NCBI GenBank assembly: GCA_964534745.1
Contig: CAZHQW010000001.1
Location: 62,001 to 126,000 of the forward strand
Source of the DNA: G020354785 sp964534745
GTDB lineage: Bacteria; Bacteroidota; Bacteroidia; Bacteroidales; UBA10428
DNA length: 64,000 bases
Reading direction: 5' to 3'
The position numbers and the translations under genes were made by a program. The notes beneath the pieces were generated by a model, which was not told where the DNA came from, searched no databases, and saw only the letters and a program-made list of their open reading frames with translations. Shown here piece by piece: positions 6,694 through 15,509 of the stretch (position 1 is its first letter; every line of letters begins with the position of its first letter).

Positions 6694-8490
6694 ATGAGTA
6701 ATAGCATAAAGAACATTGTTGAAAAGTACAATAAGGATAAAGGCAGGCTGATGGATATACTGCTTGACATACATGAAAGCAATGGATATTTGTCAAAGGA
6801 CGCCTTAGCCAAGGTTTCAGATGAACTGGATATTTCTGAGGTTGATGTTATCCAGACAGCCTCATTTTATCACTTTTTTTCAATGAAACCCACAGGTAAA
6901 TATAACATATATCTGAATAATAGTGCTGTTTCCATTATGATGGGCAGGGCAGATGTGGCTTCTGCATTTGAGAAGGAGACAGGCATAAAATTCGGACAGG
7001 TAACATCTGACGGACTGATAGGATTATATAACACATCCTGCATAGGGATGAACGACCAGGAGCCCGCAGCAATAATAAATAACCGCTTTTTCACAAAACT
7101 CACTCCTTTCAGGGTAAAAGAGATTATTAGTGCGATGCGGGAGGGAAAGAGTGTTGATGATATGTTTTCAGCAAGTTATGGCGATGGCCGGAACAGTTCT
7201 GAGCTTATCAGGGCAGTTGTTAATAATAATATAATGAAGAAGGGGCCTTTGCTTGACGGGAACTTTAAAACAGGGGAGGCATTGAGAAAAGTATTGGACA
7301 TGGCTCCTGAAGAAGTAATTGAAGAAATTAAGGCTTCCAATCTCAGGGGAAGGGGAGGAGCAGGATTTCCAACCGGACTGAAATGGGAGTTCTGCAGGAA
7401 TATTGAAGGTAATAAAAAGTATGTCTTTTGCAATGCCGATGAGGGTGAGCCAGGCACATTCAAGGACAGGGTAATTCTTACCGAGCTGCCTGTGTTACTT
7501 CTCGAGGGTATAGTTATTGCAGGATATGCAGCAGGTGCTGCTGAAGGTGTCATATATATACGCTATGAGTATAAGTACCTGCAGAAGTATCTTGAAGATA
7601 CTCTGCTCAGGTTCAGGGAACAGGGTTTTCTGGGCAAAGATATATGCGGTAAGAAGGGATTTAATTTCGATTTGAGAATTCAGTACGGAGCAGGTGCCTA
7701 TGTATGCGGACAGGAAGCTGCGTTAATTGAATCTGTGGAAGGTAAGAGGGGGGAACCCCGGGATGCCCCTCCATTCCCGGTTAGGAGAGGTTATCTCGGA
7801 ATGCCGACAGTTGTAAATAATGTGGAAACACTATGTGCTGTTGTAAAGATCATACTGAAAGGCAGTGAATGGTACAAAGAATTCGGTACCCAGGAGTCAA
7901 CAGGTACCAAATTGATCAGTATATCGGGTGACTGCCGCTATCCCGGTGTTTATGAAGTTGAATGGGGCATCAGTTTAAATGATTTGCTCGATATGGCAGG
8001 TGCTTCAGATGTGCAGGCCGTGCATGTCGGAGGTCCCTCCGGTGCAATTATTCCACCCGGTGAATTTAACAGGAAACTAGGGTACGAAGACCTGGCGACA
8101 GGAGGTGCTATTATTATAATAGGCAATAAAAGAGACCTTCTGTCCGATATTGTGCTCAATTCTATGGAATTCTTTATTGAAGAATCATGTGGCAGCTGTT
8201 CCACCTGCAGGATAGTACCCAAGCTCCTTGAAACAAAACTCAGAAAAGTAATAAGGGGGAGGGCTATTATGCAGGATATTGAAGATATGCTGAACTGGAG
8301 TAAAATATTAAAGGCAAGCCGTTGCGGACTGGGACAGACTGCGGCCAATCCCATTTTATCGAGTATTAAGAACTTCAGGAACCTGTATGAAGAAAAAGTG
8401 CAGAAAAACAAGGATTTTGACAGTAATTTCGACTTAAATGCTGCCATCAAAGAGTCATGTGAAGCAGCTAACAGAATACCAAATGTTTAA
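6694..8490 (+). CDS. hoxF: NAD-reducing hydrogenase diaphorase subunit HoxF (NuoE-NuoF fusion)
   Basis: This 598-residue flavoprotein subunit of a group 3d bidirectional [NiFe]-hydrogenase passes electrons between NAD(H) and the iron-sulfur chain. Residues 1-165 are a NuoE-like domain (TASFYHFFSMKPTGKY). Residues about 195-560 are NuoF, with the NADH/FMN motifs GRGGAGFPTG (about 218) and GAGAYVCGQEAALIES, and the 4Fe-4S ligands CGSCSTC (about 499) and RCGLG (about 542). The NuoE domain keeps only one of the four usual 2Fe-2S cysteines (SCIGMNDQEP). From memory, Ralstonia HoxF is similar there, so this is a family trait. It is the first gene of hoxFUYHW, and hoxU starts 11 nt after it. Confidence 0.95.
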   Translation: MSNSIKNIVEKYNKDKGRLMDILLDIHESNGYLSKDALAKVSDELDISEVDVIQTASFYHFFSMKPTGKYNIYLNNSAVSIMMGRADVASAFEKETGIKFGQVTSDGLIGLYNTSCIGMNDQEPAAIINNRFFTKLTPFRVKEIISAMREGKSVDDMFSASYGDGRNSSELIRAVVNNNIMKKGPLLDGNFKTGEALRKVLDMAPEEVIEEIKASNLRGRGGAGFPTGLKWEFCRNIEGNKKYVFCNADEGEPGTFKDRVILTELPVLLLEGIVIAGYAAGAAEGVIYIRYEYKYLQKYLEDTLLRFREQGFLGKDICGKKGFNFDLRIQYGAGAYVCGQEAALIESVEGKRGEPRDAPPFPVRRGYLGMPTVVNNVETLCAVVKIILKGSEWYKEFGTQESTGTKLISISGDCRYPGVYEVEWGISLNDLLDMAGASDVQAVHVGGPSGAIIPPGEFNRKLGYEDLATGGAIIIIGNKRDLLSDIVLNSMEFFIEESCGSCSTCRIVPKLLETKLRKVIRGRAIMQDIEDMLNWSKILKASRCGLGQTAANPILSSIKNFRNLYEEKVQKNKDFDSNFDLNAAIKESCEAANRIPNV

Positions 8491-8501
8491 ATTTTAAGGA
8501 A

Positions 8502-9212
8502 ATGGATAAAATAATAAAGTTTACTATTGACGGTGTTGAATGTACTGCTGAGAAAGGGCAATATATAGTCAAGGCAGCAAGGGATAATGGAATATATATC
8601 CCAACATTATGCAATTACCCTGAAGTCATACCAAAGGGCGGCTGCAGAATATGTACTGTCAGGGTCAATGGAAGGCTTATGACAGCATGTACCACGCCGG
8701 TAGCAAACGGAATGATAATTGAGAACGACATTGACAAAATAAATGAACTCAGAAAATCTATTATCGAGCTTTTATTTGTCGAGGGTAATCATTTTTGTCC
8801 CTCATGCGAGAAAAGCGGAAATTGTGAGCTCCAGGCTCTGGCCTACCGTTACAAAATGATGGCCCCCAGATTTCCTTACCAGTTTCCCAGCAGAGAGGTA
8901 CATGCGTCTCTCCCTAAAATAATCAAGGAGCAGAACAGGTGTATCCTTTGCAAAAGATGTATAAGGGCTATCAAAGATGAAAAGGGAAGGAGTGTTTTTG
9001 CATACCGCAGGAGAGGGACCAAAGCAGAGGTCATTGTGGATAACAAGCTCGGAAGAGAGCTCTCTGATGAACTTGCCCGTAAAGCCATGGAAGTTTGTCC
9101 GGTTGGTTCAATTATTTATAAGGGAAAGGGATTCAATATACCTATAGGTAAACGCAAATATGACGGTAAACCTATTGGAAGCGAAATTGAAAATGTTAAT
9201 ATGTCTAAATAA
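8502..9212 (+). CDS. hoxU: NAD-reducing hydrogenase diaphorase subunit HoxU
   Basis: This 236-residue iron-sulfur subunit links HoxF to the hydrogenase dimer. A plant-type 2Fe-2S domain occupies the N-terminus, with ligands in TLCNYPE, GGCRIC and TACTTP (about residues 36-64). A NuoG-like His/Cys cluster follows in HFCPSCEKSGNC (about 100-111). Then comes one 4Fe-4S site, CILCKRC (about 147-153) with CPVGS (about 199). Size and order match HoxU. It lies between hoxF and hoxY with gaps of 11 and 15 nt, in one operon. Confidence 0.95.
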   Translation: MDKIIKFTIDGVECTAEKGQYIVKAARDNGIYIPTLCNYPEVIPKGGCRICTVRVNGRLMTACTTPVANGMIIENDIDKINELRKSIIELLFVEGNHFCPSCEKSGNCELQALAYRYKMMAPRFPYQFPSREVHASLPKIIKEQNRCILCKRCIRAIKDEKGRSVFAYRRRGTKAEVIVDNKLGRELSDELARKAMEVCPVGSIIYKGKGFNIPIGKRKYDGKPIGSEIENVNMSK

Positions 9213-9227
9213 TAAGGGTATTAAGAA

Positions 9228-9776
9228 ATGAGCAAACCAATTATAGCAACAACATCGTTGGCAGGTTGTTTTGGATGTCATATGTCACTTCTGGATATAG
9301 ATGACAGAATTCTCGAACTTGTTGAACTTGTAGAATTTAATAAATCACCTATTAACGATATAAAGAAGTTCACCAAGGTGTGTGACATAGGTCTTATAGA
9401 AGGGGGATGCTGTAACAGTGAAAATGTACATATTCTCAGGGATTTCAGGGCAAACTGTAAAATACTTGTAGCTGTCGGTGAATGCGCCCTTATGGGAGGA
9501 TTACCTGCATTGAGAAATAATATTCCGATAAGGGAGTGCCTCGAGGAAGCCTATATTAACAGTGTTACTGTCGTGGGTAATGAGGATAAGATTATTCCCA
9601 ATGATCCGGAGATCCCAATATTGCTTGACAGGGTCTATCCCTGCCATGAAGTGGTTAAAATCGATTATTTTCTTCCCGGTTGCCCTCCCAGTGCAAACCT
9701 TATCTGGGAAGCACTCATTGCTATAATAAACGGGGAAGAGATAAAGATGGACTATGATGATATAAAATTTGATTAA
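9228..9776 (+). CDS. hoxY: NAD-reducing hydrogenase small subunit HoxY
   Basis: This 182-residue small subunit carries the proximal 4Fe-4S cluster. The N-terminal motif SLAGCFGCHMSLLDID supplies the first two ligands, GECALMGG the third and LPGCPPSAN the fourth. It has no twin-arginine signal, as expected for a cytoplasmic group 3 enzyme. The stop is 13 nt before hoxH, consistent with a stoichiometric dimer. Confidence 0.95.
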   Translation: MSKPIIATTSLAGCFGCHMSLLDIDDRILELVELVEFNKSPINDIKKFTKVCDIGLIEGGCCNSENVHILRDFRANCKILVAVGECALMGGLPALRNNIPIRECLEEAYINSVTVVGNEDKIIPNDPEIPILLDRVYPCHEVVKIDYFLPGCPPSANLIWEALIAIINGEEIKMDYDDIKFD

Positions 9777-9789
9777 AGAATTAAATTAA

Positions 9790-11247
9790 ATGGGACAAAA
9801 AATTACAATTGATCCGGTTACCAGGGTCGAAGGGCATGGAAAAGTGACGATACTCCTTGACAATGAAGGTAATATTGAACAGACAAGACTGCATATAGTT
9901 GAATTTCGCGGTTTCGAAAGATTTATTCAGGGCAGGCCATACTGGGAAGCCCCGGTCCTTGTCCAGAGATTATGCGGTATTTGTCCGGTTTCCCACCACC
10001 TGGCTGCGGCAAAAGCTATGGATGTTATTGTGGGAGCAGGCACAGGAGCGGGATTGACACCGACAGGTGAGAAGATGAGGAGACTAATGCATTACGGACA
10101 GATTTTTCAATCCCATTCACTGCACTTTTTTCATCTTGCATCGCCTGACCTCTTATTCGGGATCGAAGGTGATCCATTGAAAAGAAATATTATAGGGGTC
10201 ATATTCGAAAATAAGGAACTTGCAGTTCAGGGAGTTATGATGAGAAAGTACGGACAGGAAGTTATCAGGGCAACAGCGGGCAAGAAGATACACGGCACGG
10301 GGGCAATACCGGGAGGCATAAATAAGCATCTTACTGTTGAGGATAAGGAATATTTGCTTAACGGACTTGATCCTACAATGAACATCCACAAGATGATTGA
10401 CTGGTCTCTGGCTGCACTCGATTTTTTTCATGACTACCATGCAAAGAACAGGGAATTAATTGATGATTTTTCTGTTTTTTCTTCCAGCTCACTTAGTATT
10501 GTCAGGAAAGACGGTGCTATGGATCTATATCATGGCGTGCTTCGTGCTGTAAACTCAGAAGGTAAGAAGATACTGCACGATGTTGATTACCAGGATTATG
10601 ACAGATATATTGATGAGGAAGTTAAAACATGGAGTTACATGAAATTTCCGTATCTTAAGGAGATAGGTAAAAAGAATGGATGGTACACTGTCGGACCCCT
10701 GGCCAGGATGAATACAGCCGAATTTATTGATACTCCACTTGCACAGAAAGAGTTCGAAAAGTTTAAAGCCTATACAAAGGGGAAACCCAACAATATGTCG
10801 ATGCACATGCACTGGGCCAGGTTAATAGAAATACTGCATTGTGCAGAAATGATAAAAATTCTCCTGAATGATCCCGATGTTCTTGAAGGGGAACTGGTTA
10901 AGAAAGGGCAGAAGCAACTGGAAGGAGTAGGAGTAGTAGAGGCCCCGCGTGGTACGCTGTTTCACCATTACAGAATAAATGAGAATGACCAGATAGTTAT
11001 GGCAAATCTGATTGTTTCCACCACCAATAATAACCAGCCAATGAATGAGGCCGTGAACTATGTGGCAAATAAGGTAATGAAAGGTAAATCACAAATAACC
11101 GAAGGTATGATGAATGCTGTTGAGGTTGCCATCAGAGCCTATGATCCTTGCCTCAGCTGTGCCACACATGCCCTCGGACAGATGCCTCTGGAAATATCAT
11201 TGTATGATGCAAAAGACAAACTGATAGATCTGAAACGCAGTTTTTAA
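9790..11247 (+). CDS. hoxH: NAD-reducing hydrogenase large subunit HoxH
   Basis: This 485-residue catalytic subunit holds the NiFe(CN)2CO centre. Motif L1 is RLCGICPVSHH near residues 61-71. Motif L2 is DPCLSCATH, with Cys454, Cys457 and His460. A 25-residue tail follows His460, so the precursor needs proteolytic processing after that His. The processing protease gene hoxW begins at the very next base. All four nickel-ligand cysteines are present, so the enzyme should be active. The cofactor-assembly genes hypA-F are not in this window. Confidence 0.96.
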   Translation: MGQKITIDPVTRVEGHGKVTILLDNEGNIEQTRLHIVEFRGFERFIQGRPYWEAPVLVQRLCGICPVSHHLAAAKAMDVIVGAGTGAGLTPTGEKMRRLMHYGQIFQSHSLHFFHLASPDLLFGIEGDPLKRNIIGVIFENKELAVQGVMMRKYGQEVIRATAGKKIHGTGAIPGGINKHLTVEDKEYLLNGLDPTMNIHKMIDWSLAALDFFHDYHAKNRELIDDFSVFSSSSLSIVRKDGAMDLYHGVLRAVNSEGKKILHDVDYQDYDRYIDEEVKTWSYMKFPYLKEIGKKNGWYTVGPLARMNTAEFIDTPLAQKEFEKFKAYTKGKPNNMSMHMHWARLIEILHCAEMIKILLNDPDVLEGELVKKGQKQLEGVGVVEAPRGTLFHHYRINENDQIVMANLIVSTTNNNQPMNEAVNYVANKVMKGKSQITEGMMNAVEVAIRAYDPCLSCATHALGQMPLEISLYDAKDKLIDLKRSF

Positions 11248-11718
11248 TTGACTGTATCACCAAAGATATTGATATACGGGTACGGAAATCCCGGCAGACA
11301 GGATGACGGACTTGGAATTTCTGTTGTCGAAAGAATAGAAAAATGGATCAAAAAACATAATCTGGATATTGTGAAAACTGACTGCAATTATCAGTTGAAT
11401 ATTGAAGATGCTGCTGATATAGCGGATAAAGAACTTGTGATATTTGTAGATGCCTCTAAAGAAGATATTAATGATTTTGTAATGACAACGGTAGAACCAT
11501 CAAACAAAATACAGTTTACAAGCCATTCGGTTACTCCGTCTTATTTGCTTAACCTGTGTAATGTTATATATAATAAATCACCTGATGTTTATCTTCTGCA
11601 TATAAGGGGTTATGAGTGGGAATTCCTTGGAACAATGACAGAAGAAGCAAGAAGAAACCTTGATAAATCTTATAATTTCCTGAAGAAATTCATTATGAAC
11701 AGCATTTTGAAAACATAA
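11248..11718 (+). CDS. hoxW: HoxH-specific maturation protease HoxW
   Basis: This 156-residue endopeptidase of the hydrogenase maturation family has the N-terminal motif IYGYGNPGRQDDGLG, typical of group 3d (HoxW) proteases. The nickel-sensing Asp is in the DD pair. Further metal ligands are likely Asp in IFVDASKED and His in TSHSVTP. The start is a TTG directly abutting the hoxH stop (TAA-TTG), so the two are tightly coupled. It would cut HoxH after His460. It differs clearly from the protease at 5467-5937. Confidence 0.92.
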   Translation: MTVSPKILIYGYGNPGRQDDGLGISVVERIEKWIKKHNLDIVKTDCNYQLNIEDAADIADKELVIFVDASKEDINDFVMTTVEPSNKIQFTSHSVTPSYLLNLCNVIYNKSPDVYLLHIRGYEWEFLGTMTEEARRNLDKSYNFLKKFIMNSILKT

Positions 11719-11757
11719 AAAGACTATTTTTGAAAAAAATTAAAGAAAACCTTGGAC

Positions 11758-12138
11758 ATGAACATTAGGTTATGGGTAAATAAAAAGATACTTATAGTTG
11801 AAGATGATGAGATAAGTAAAGAGTTTTTTGACGAGGTGCTAAAACCGACAGGGGCAATCCTCCTTTTTGCAAAAGAAGGGAAAGCCGCCATAGAGATATG
11901 TAAAACTAATCCGGATATCAATATTATACTTATGGATATTCAGCTGCCCGTGATGGACGGACAGCAGGCAGCAGATGAAATAAGAAAGATTAATAAAAAT
12001 ATTGTAATTATAGCCCAAACAGCATATGCAATGTCTGATGACAGACAGAAATATCTTTCCTCAGGTTTTGACGATTATATTTCCAAACCAATTAATCCTA
12101 ACGGATTATTGGAAATGATTGATAAATACCTGTTATGA
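11758..12138 (+). CDS. Stand-alone response-regulator receiver domain
   Basis: This 126-residue protein consists only of a receiver domain: acidic pair in ILIVEDDE, phospho-acceptor Asp in IILMDIQLP, Thr in AQTAYAM, Lys in YISKPI. There is no output domain. The N-terminal lead-in (RLWVNKKIL) resembles the linker before the receiver of the window's hybrid kinases (YDWSGKKIL), so it may be a detached kinase C-terminus. ATG 11758 is preferred over TTG 11752. It follows hoxW by 39 nt and may be co-transcribed with the hydrogenase. The partner kinase is unknown. Confidence 0.85.
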   Translation: MNIRLWVNKKILIVEDDEISKEFFDEVLKPTGAILLFAKEGKAAIEICKTNPDINIILMDIQLPVMDGQQAADEIRKINKNIVIIAQTAYAMSDDRQKYLSSGFDDYISKPINPNGLLEMIDKYLL

Positions 12139-12216
12139 ACATTGGAGCGTTGCATATTTTTAAAATAATTAATAGTTTTAACGCCTTATATTAAGGTATT
12201 ATATAAAGTAAATATT

Positions 12217-13110
12217 ATGAAACAAAGACGATTTTTTATTATGCCAGCGGCTATTTTGATAGTGCTTCTTATTGCTTGTAAATCAGGGGACAAGTCTGGA
12301 ACAGATCAAATTGACCTTGAAGGCATCAGCCTGGAAGAGGATACCAGGATACTGGACAGCAAAGATACAGTTGGACAGGGATTGCCAATTTTTTATAATA
12401 TGTATCTGTCGGTGGAGATGTCAACCCTTTTTGAATCTATAGGAGCTGTATTTGATGCTGATTTACTTAGCAGCACTTCAAAAATTCCTGAATATATAAC
12501 AAGCTCAAAGAAAGCGCTTAACCTTGGAGTATATGCCGTAGATTTGAGTTACTCGAGGATCTTTGAACAAATAGAATATACAGGCAGGTATTTTAATGCT
12601 ATGCAAAAATTATCAGAAGAGCTAGGCATACCAAGTGATTTTTTTCAGAATACAGCTAAAAAATTTGACAGAAATATTAACGATAAGGATTCATTGATTA
12701 TAATAGCCAACGAGGTATATACTGCTACAGACAATTACCTGAAGGAAAATGAACGCTATTCTGCAGCTGCACAGATTATTCTGGGCGGATGGACTGAAGC
12801 ACTGCATATCGCTGTGGATGTTGCAAATGAAAGCAAACAAATCGAAGTATTTGAAAGAGTTGCTGAGCAGAAATACTCGCTGGAAAATCTTATTGACATG
12901 CTTGAGAATTATAAAGATGATGAAATAATTCTGGATTATTTAAGCAGGCTTAAACAGTTGAGGCAACCCTTTAATAAGCTATATGAAATTGTGAATGCTG
13001 ATTTTGATCCTTCCTCATCAGAGGGAAAGAAACATATTGAGACAATTTCGGCACAGATAACCAGGCTGGGGAAACATATTGATGAAATAAGGAACGAGAT
13101 TACAGGATAA
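12217..13110 (+). CDS. Putative lipoprotein, helical, unknown function
   Basis: This 297-residue protein has a lipoprotein signal peptide with lipobox LLIAC (Cys about residue 21). The mature part is acidic at first (SLEEDTRILDSKD) and then apparently all helical, with no recognisable catalytic motif. The pattern resembles conserved Bacteroidota envelope lipoproteins of unknown role. It has its own 78-nt upstream space after the receiver gene and converges with the SpoIIE gene downstream. Confidence 0.75.
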   Translation: MKQRRFFIMPAAILIVLLIACKSGDKSGTDQIDLEGISLEEDTRILDSKDTVGQGLPIFYNMYLSVEMSTLFESIGAVFDADLLSSTSKIPEYITSSKKALNLGVYAVDLSYSRIFEQIEYTGRYFNAMQKLSEELGIPSDFFQNTAKKFDRNINDKDSLIIIANEVYTATDNYLKENERYSAAAQIILGGWTEALHIAVDVANESKQIEVFERVAEQKYSLENLIDMLENYKDDEIILDYLSRLKQLRQPFNKLYEIVNADFDPSSSEGKKHIETISAQITRLGKHIDEIRNEITG

Positions 13111-13138
13111 TTTTAAAGTAATAAACCTGACCTGGTTC

Positions 13139-15496
13139 TTATATTCTGACACCCATAACAAGCACATCATCTATTTGCTCCTGGTCCCCCTGCCAGTCTG
13201 TAAATATATCTTCCAGGATTTGCTTTTGCTCGTCCATAGGCTTTGCATAGTTTTCAAGCACGATCTCCTGCAGGCGTTTCAGTTTTATTTTTTTGCCTTC
13301 AGGCCCCCCGAACTGGTCAACATAGCCGTCTGAAAAGATGTAGAACGTATCACCCTTCTCAATATCAATATTGTGCCGTGTGAAGGGTATCTCGGCTTTC
13401 TGATGTATAGCTATGGGCATTCTGTCACCTTTAACCTGAATAAGTTCATTATCCTTCACCAGAAACAAAGGATTGAAAGCACCTGAAAACTGTAAGGTCT
13501 TGTTCCTGTAATCAACTATGCATATCGCGATATCCATTCCGTCTTTTGTTTCACCCTCCTGGCCTGTTTGCCTTAAAGCGGATTTTACATTTTTCCTCAG
13601 TTCGTTCAGGATTAAATCCGTAGAAGGCTTATCTGTATTATTGACTATTTCATTAAGGAAGGCCATACCCAACATACTCATGAATGCCCCGGGCACGCCA
13701 TGGCCCGTACAGTCCGCAGCAGTCACGATTGACAGTCCGTCTTTTTTCGTGCCCCAGTAAAAGTCACCACTGACAATATCTCTCGGCTTGAAAAGAATAA
13801 AGTAATCATCAAAATAATCTTTCATAAAATCAGGGGGAGGAAGCACAGCTGTCTGAATTTTTTCAGCGTATTTTATGCTGTCTGTGATAGCTGCATTTTT
13901 TTCCTCAATTTCTTTTTTCTGGCTCGCAAGAACAGTATTCTTTTTGCGTGTTATAATAAAACCTGTAAAAAGCAGTATTGCTATTATCGCTATAAGGATT
14001 TCCATCCATACCGCTCTCTTGCGGGCTTCTTTCTGCCTTTCATTTTCTGTTTCCAGCAGCTTGATTTCATTTATTCTCTCCTTTTCTTCGGCTTCTTTTC
14101 TTTTTAATTCCGATGACTGCAGAGCCTTTTGCTGCTCAAGGTCTTTTATTTTGACTTTTTGTATCTCCTCTTCATGCTTTTTTATTGCCAGCTCATAGGC
14201 TTGCTTCAGCCTTTCTTTCTCTGAAAGTTCAAGCTCTTTTTCTCTTTTCAGCAATACCAGTTCCTGTGCCTGCTTTTCCTGTTCAAGCCTTAACCTTTTT
14301 AATTCCAGGTCTTTTAAATTTTCATCAGCCAGCTGCAGTTTAAGCTCTTTTTCAGTTTTTTCAATGTCAATTCTTTTATTTGACAGCTCATGATCTTTCA
14401 ATCGTTGTTCCAGCAAAAGAGAGTCATTGATTTTCAGATATGATTCATAGTAGTTTAAAGCATTAATATGATCATTTCCTGCTTTCAGGATTTTTGAATA
14501 GGTATTATAACAGTCGCGAAGCAGCGTTTTATCAGGGCATAACCGGGCTGAAGGAATGGAATTCTGGCTGAAAACCCCGGCATTATAAAGATCACCTTTA
14601 TAATAATACAATAATGAAATAATGTTTCTCAACTGCGCAACTTCACATTCCTTTTTTTCTGATTCCCTTATTTTTAAAGCTTTTGCAAGAAAATAAATGG
14701 AATTCTGATAATCCTGCATATTCTGGTAACAAATTCCGAGGTTAATGAATAAGTCTGCAATATCTGAGTCTTTCATACCCGCTTTTTCAGCAAAATAAAC
14801 AGACCTCCTGAATGACTCAACCGCCTTGTCATAATCCTTTATAAACATGTAGTTATTACCTATATTATTCAGTATATCGGACATCGCTGCCGTATCTTTC
14901 TGCCCTTCGTATAATGCAAGTATTTCATTATTTAGGGATATACTTTTACCGTACTCTTTCAGTTTTTTGTGAATGCCGGCCAGGTTTGACAATATTCTTA
15001 TAGTGTTATTCAAATCGCCTTTTGCTTTATATACTGACAATAATTCGTTATAGTAAGTTTTCGACTGTTCATATTCATTCATTTTAGCAAAGGTAACGCT
15101 CATGTATTCAAGTATCCTTATCCTGGAACCCGGGTCAGGTTTATCCTTTTCAATTGTATAAATTTCATGGTAATATTCGGCTGCTTTGTCATATGCTTCT
15201 ATTACATAATAACTTCCTGCAATCCTGTAGTATGCTGTTTTTAGATTTTTATCATCTTCAGCACGGGCAAATATATTGGCGGCTCTTAAGTAATACCCTA
15301 TGGCCGGCTCGATTTCATTATCTGCAAAATGCCTGTCTCCAAGATTTAAAAATTCAATTGCTTTCAGGGAATCATTTTCTGCGTCTGGTACTTTATATTG
15401 CGGATTATTTGTGTCCTGACCAAAAATACCGGTCAAGGGAAATACTATAACAAATACATATAACAGGCAGGTATTTTTTAATTTTACAGGGTTCAT
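13139..15496 (-). CDS. TPR sensor with SpoIIE-type PP2C phosphatase domain
   Basis: This 785-residue protein starts with a signal peptide (about 1-26), followed by a long tetratricopeptide array (about 40-370) predicted to be periplasmic. A charged coiled coil spans about 370-490 and one transmembrane helix about 495-512 (ILIAIIAILLFTGFII). The cytoplasmic SpoIIE/PP2C domain has metal-binding aspartates in PRDIVSGDFYW, ADCTGHGVPG, DGMDIAI, FSDGYVDQ and IDDVLVMG. Such proteins dephosphorylate anti-sigma antagonists or similar partners in response to envelope or ligand input. It is the third gene of a minus-strand unit, 13 nt after the TonB-dependent receptor. No anti-sigma antagonist lies beside it. 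Confidence 0.9.
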   Translation of the reverse strand: MNPVKLKNTCLLYVFVIVFPLTGIFGQDTNNPQYKVPDAENDSLKAIEFLNLGDRHFADNEIEPAIGYYLRAANIFARAEDDKNLKTAYYRIAGSYYVIEAYDKAAEYYHEIYTIEKDKPDPGSRIRILEYMSVTFAKMNEYEQSKTYYNELLSVYKAKGDLNNTIRILSNLAGIHKKLKEYGKSISLNNEILALYEGQKDTAAMSDILNNIGNNYMFIKDYDKAVESFRRSVYFAEKAGMKDSDIADLFINLGICYQNMQDYQNSIYFLAKALKIRESEKKECEVAQLRNIISLLYYYKGDLYNAGVFSQNSIPSARLCPDKTLLRDCYNTYSKILKAGNDHINALNYYESYLKINDSLLLEQRLKDHELSNKRIDIEKTEKELKLQLADENLKDLELKRLRLEQEKQAQELVLLKREKELELSEKERLKQAYELAIKKHEEEIQKVKIKDLEQQKALQSSELKRKEAEEKERINEIKLLETENERQKEARKRAVWMEILIAIIAILLFTGFIITRKKNTVLASQKKEIEEKNAAITDSIKYAEKIQTAVLPPPDFMKDYFDDYFILFKPRDIVSGDFYWGTKKDGLSIVTAADCTGHGVPGAFMSMLGMAFLNEIVNNTDKPSTDLILNELRKNVKSALRQTGQEGETKDGMDIAICIVDYRNKTLQFSGAFNPLFLVKDNELIQVKGDRMPIAIHQKAEIPFTRHNIDIEKGDTFYIFSDGYVDQFGGPEGKKIKLKRLQEIVLENYAKPMDEQKQILEDIFTDWQGDQEQIDDVLVMGVRI

Positions 15497-15509
15497 AGCC
15501 AGAGATATA

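Noticed and set aside
6694..7190. Loss of 2Fe-2S cysteines in the NuoE-like domain of HoxF looked like a novel degenerate domain
   Set aside because: The remembered Ralstonia HoxF sequence has the same CIGxxDQEP pattern without the full cysteine set, so it is a family feature.
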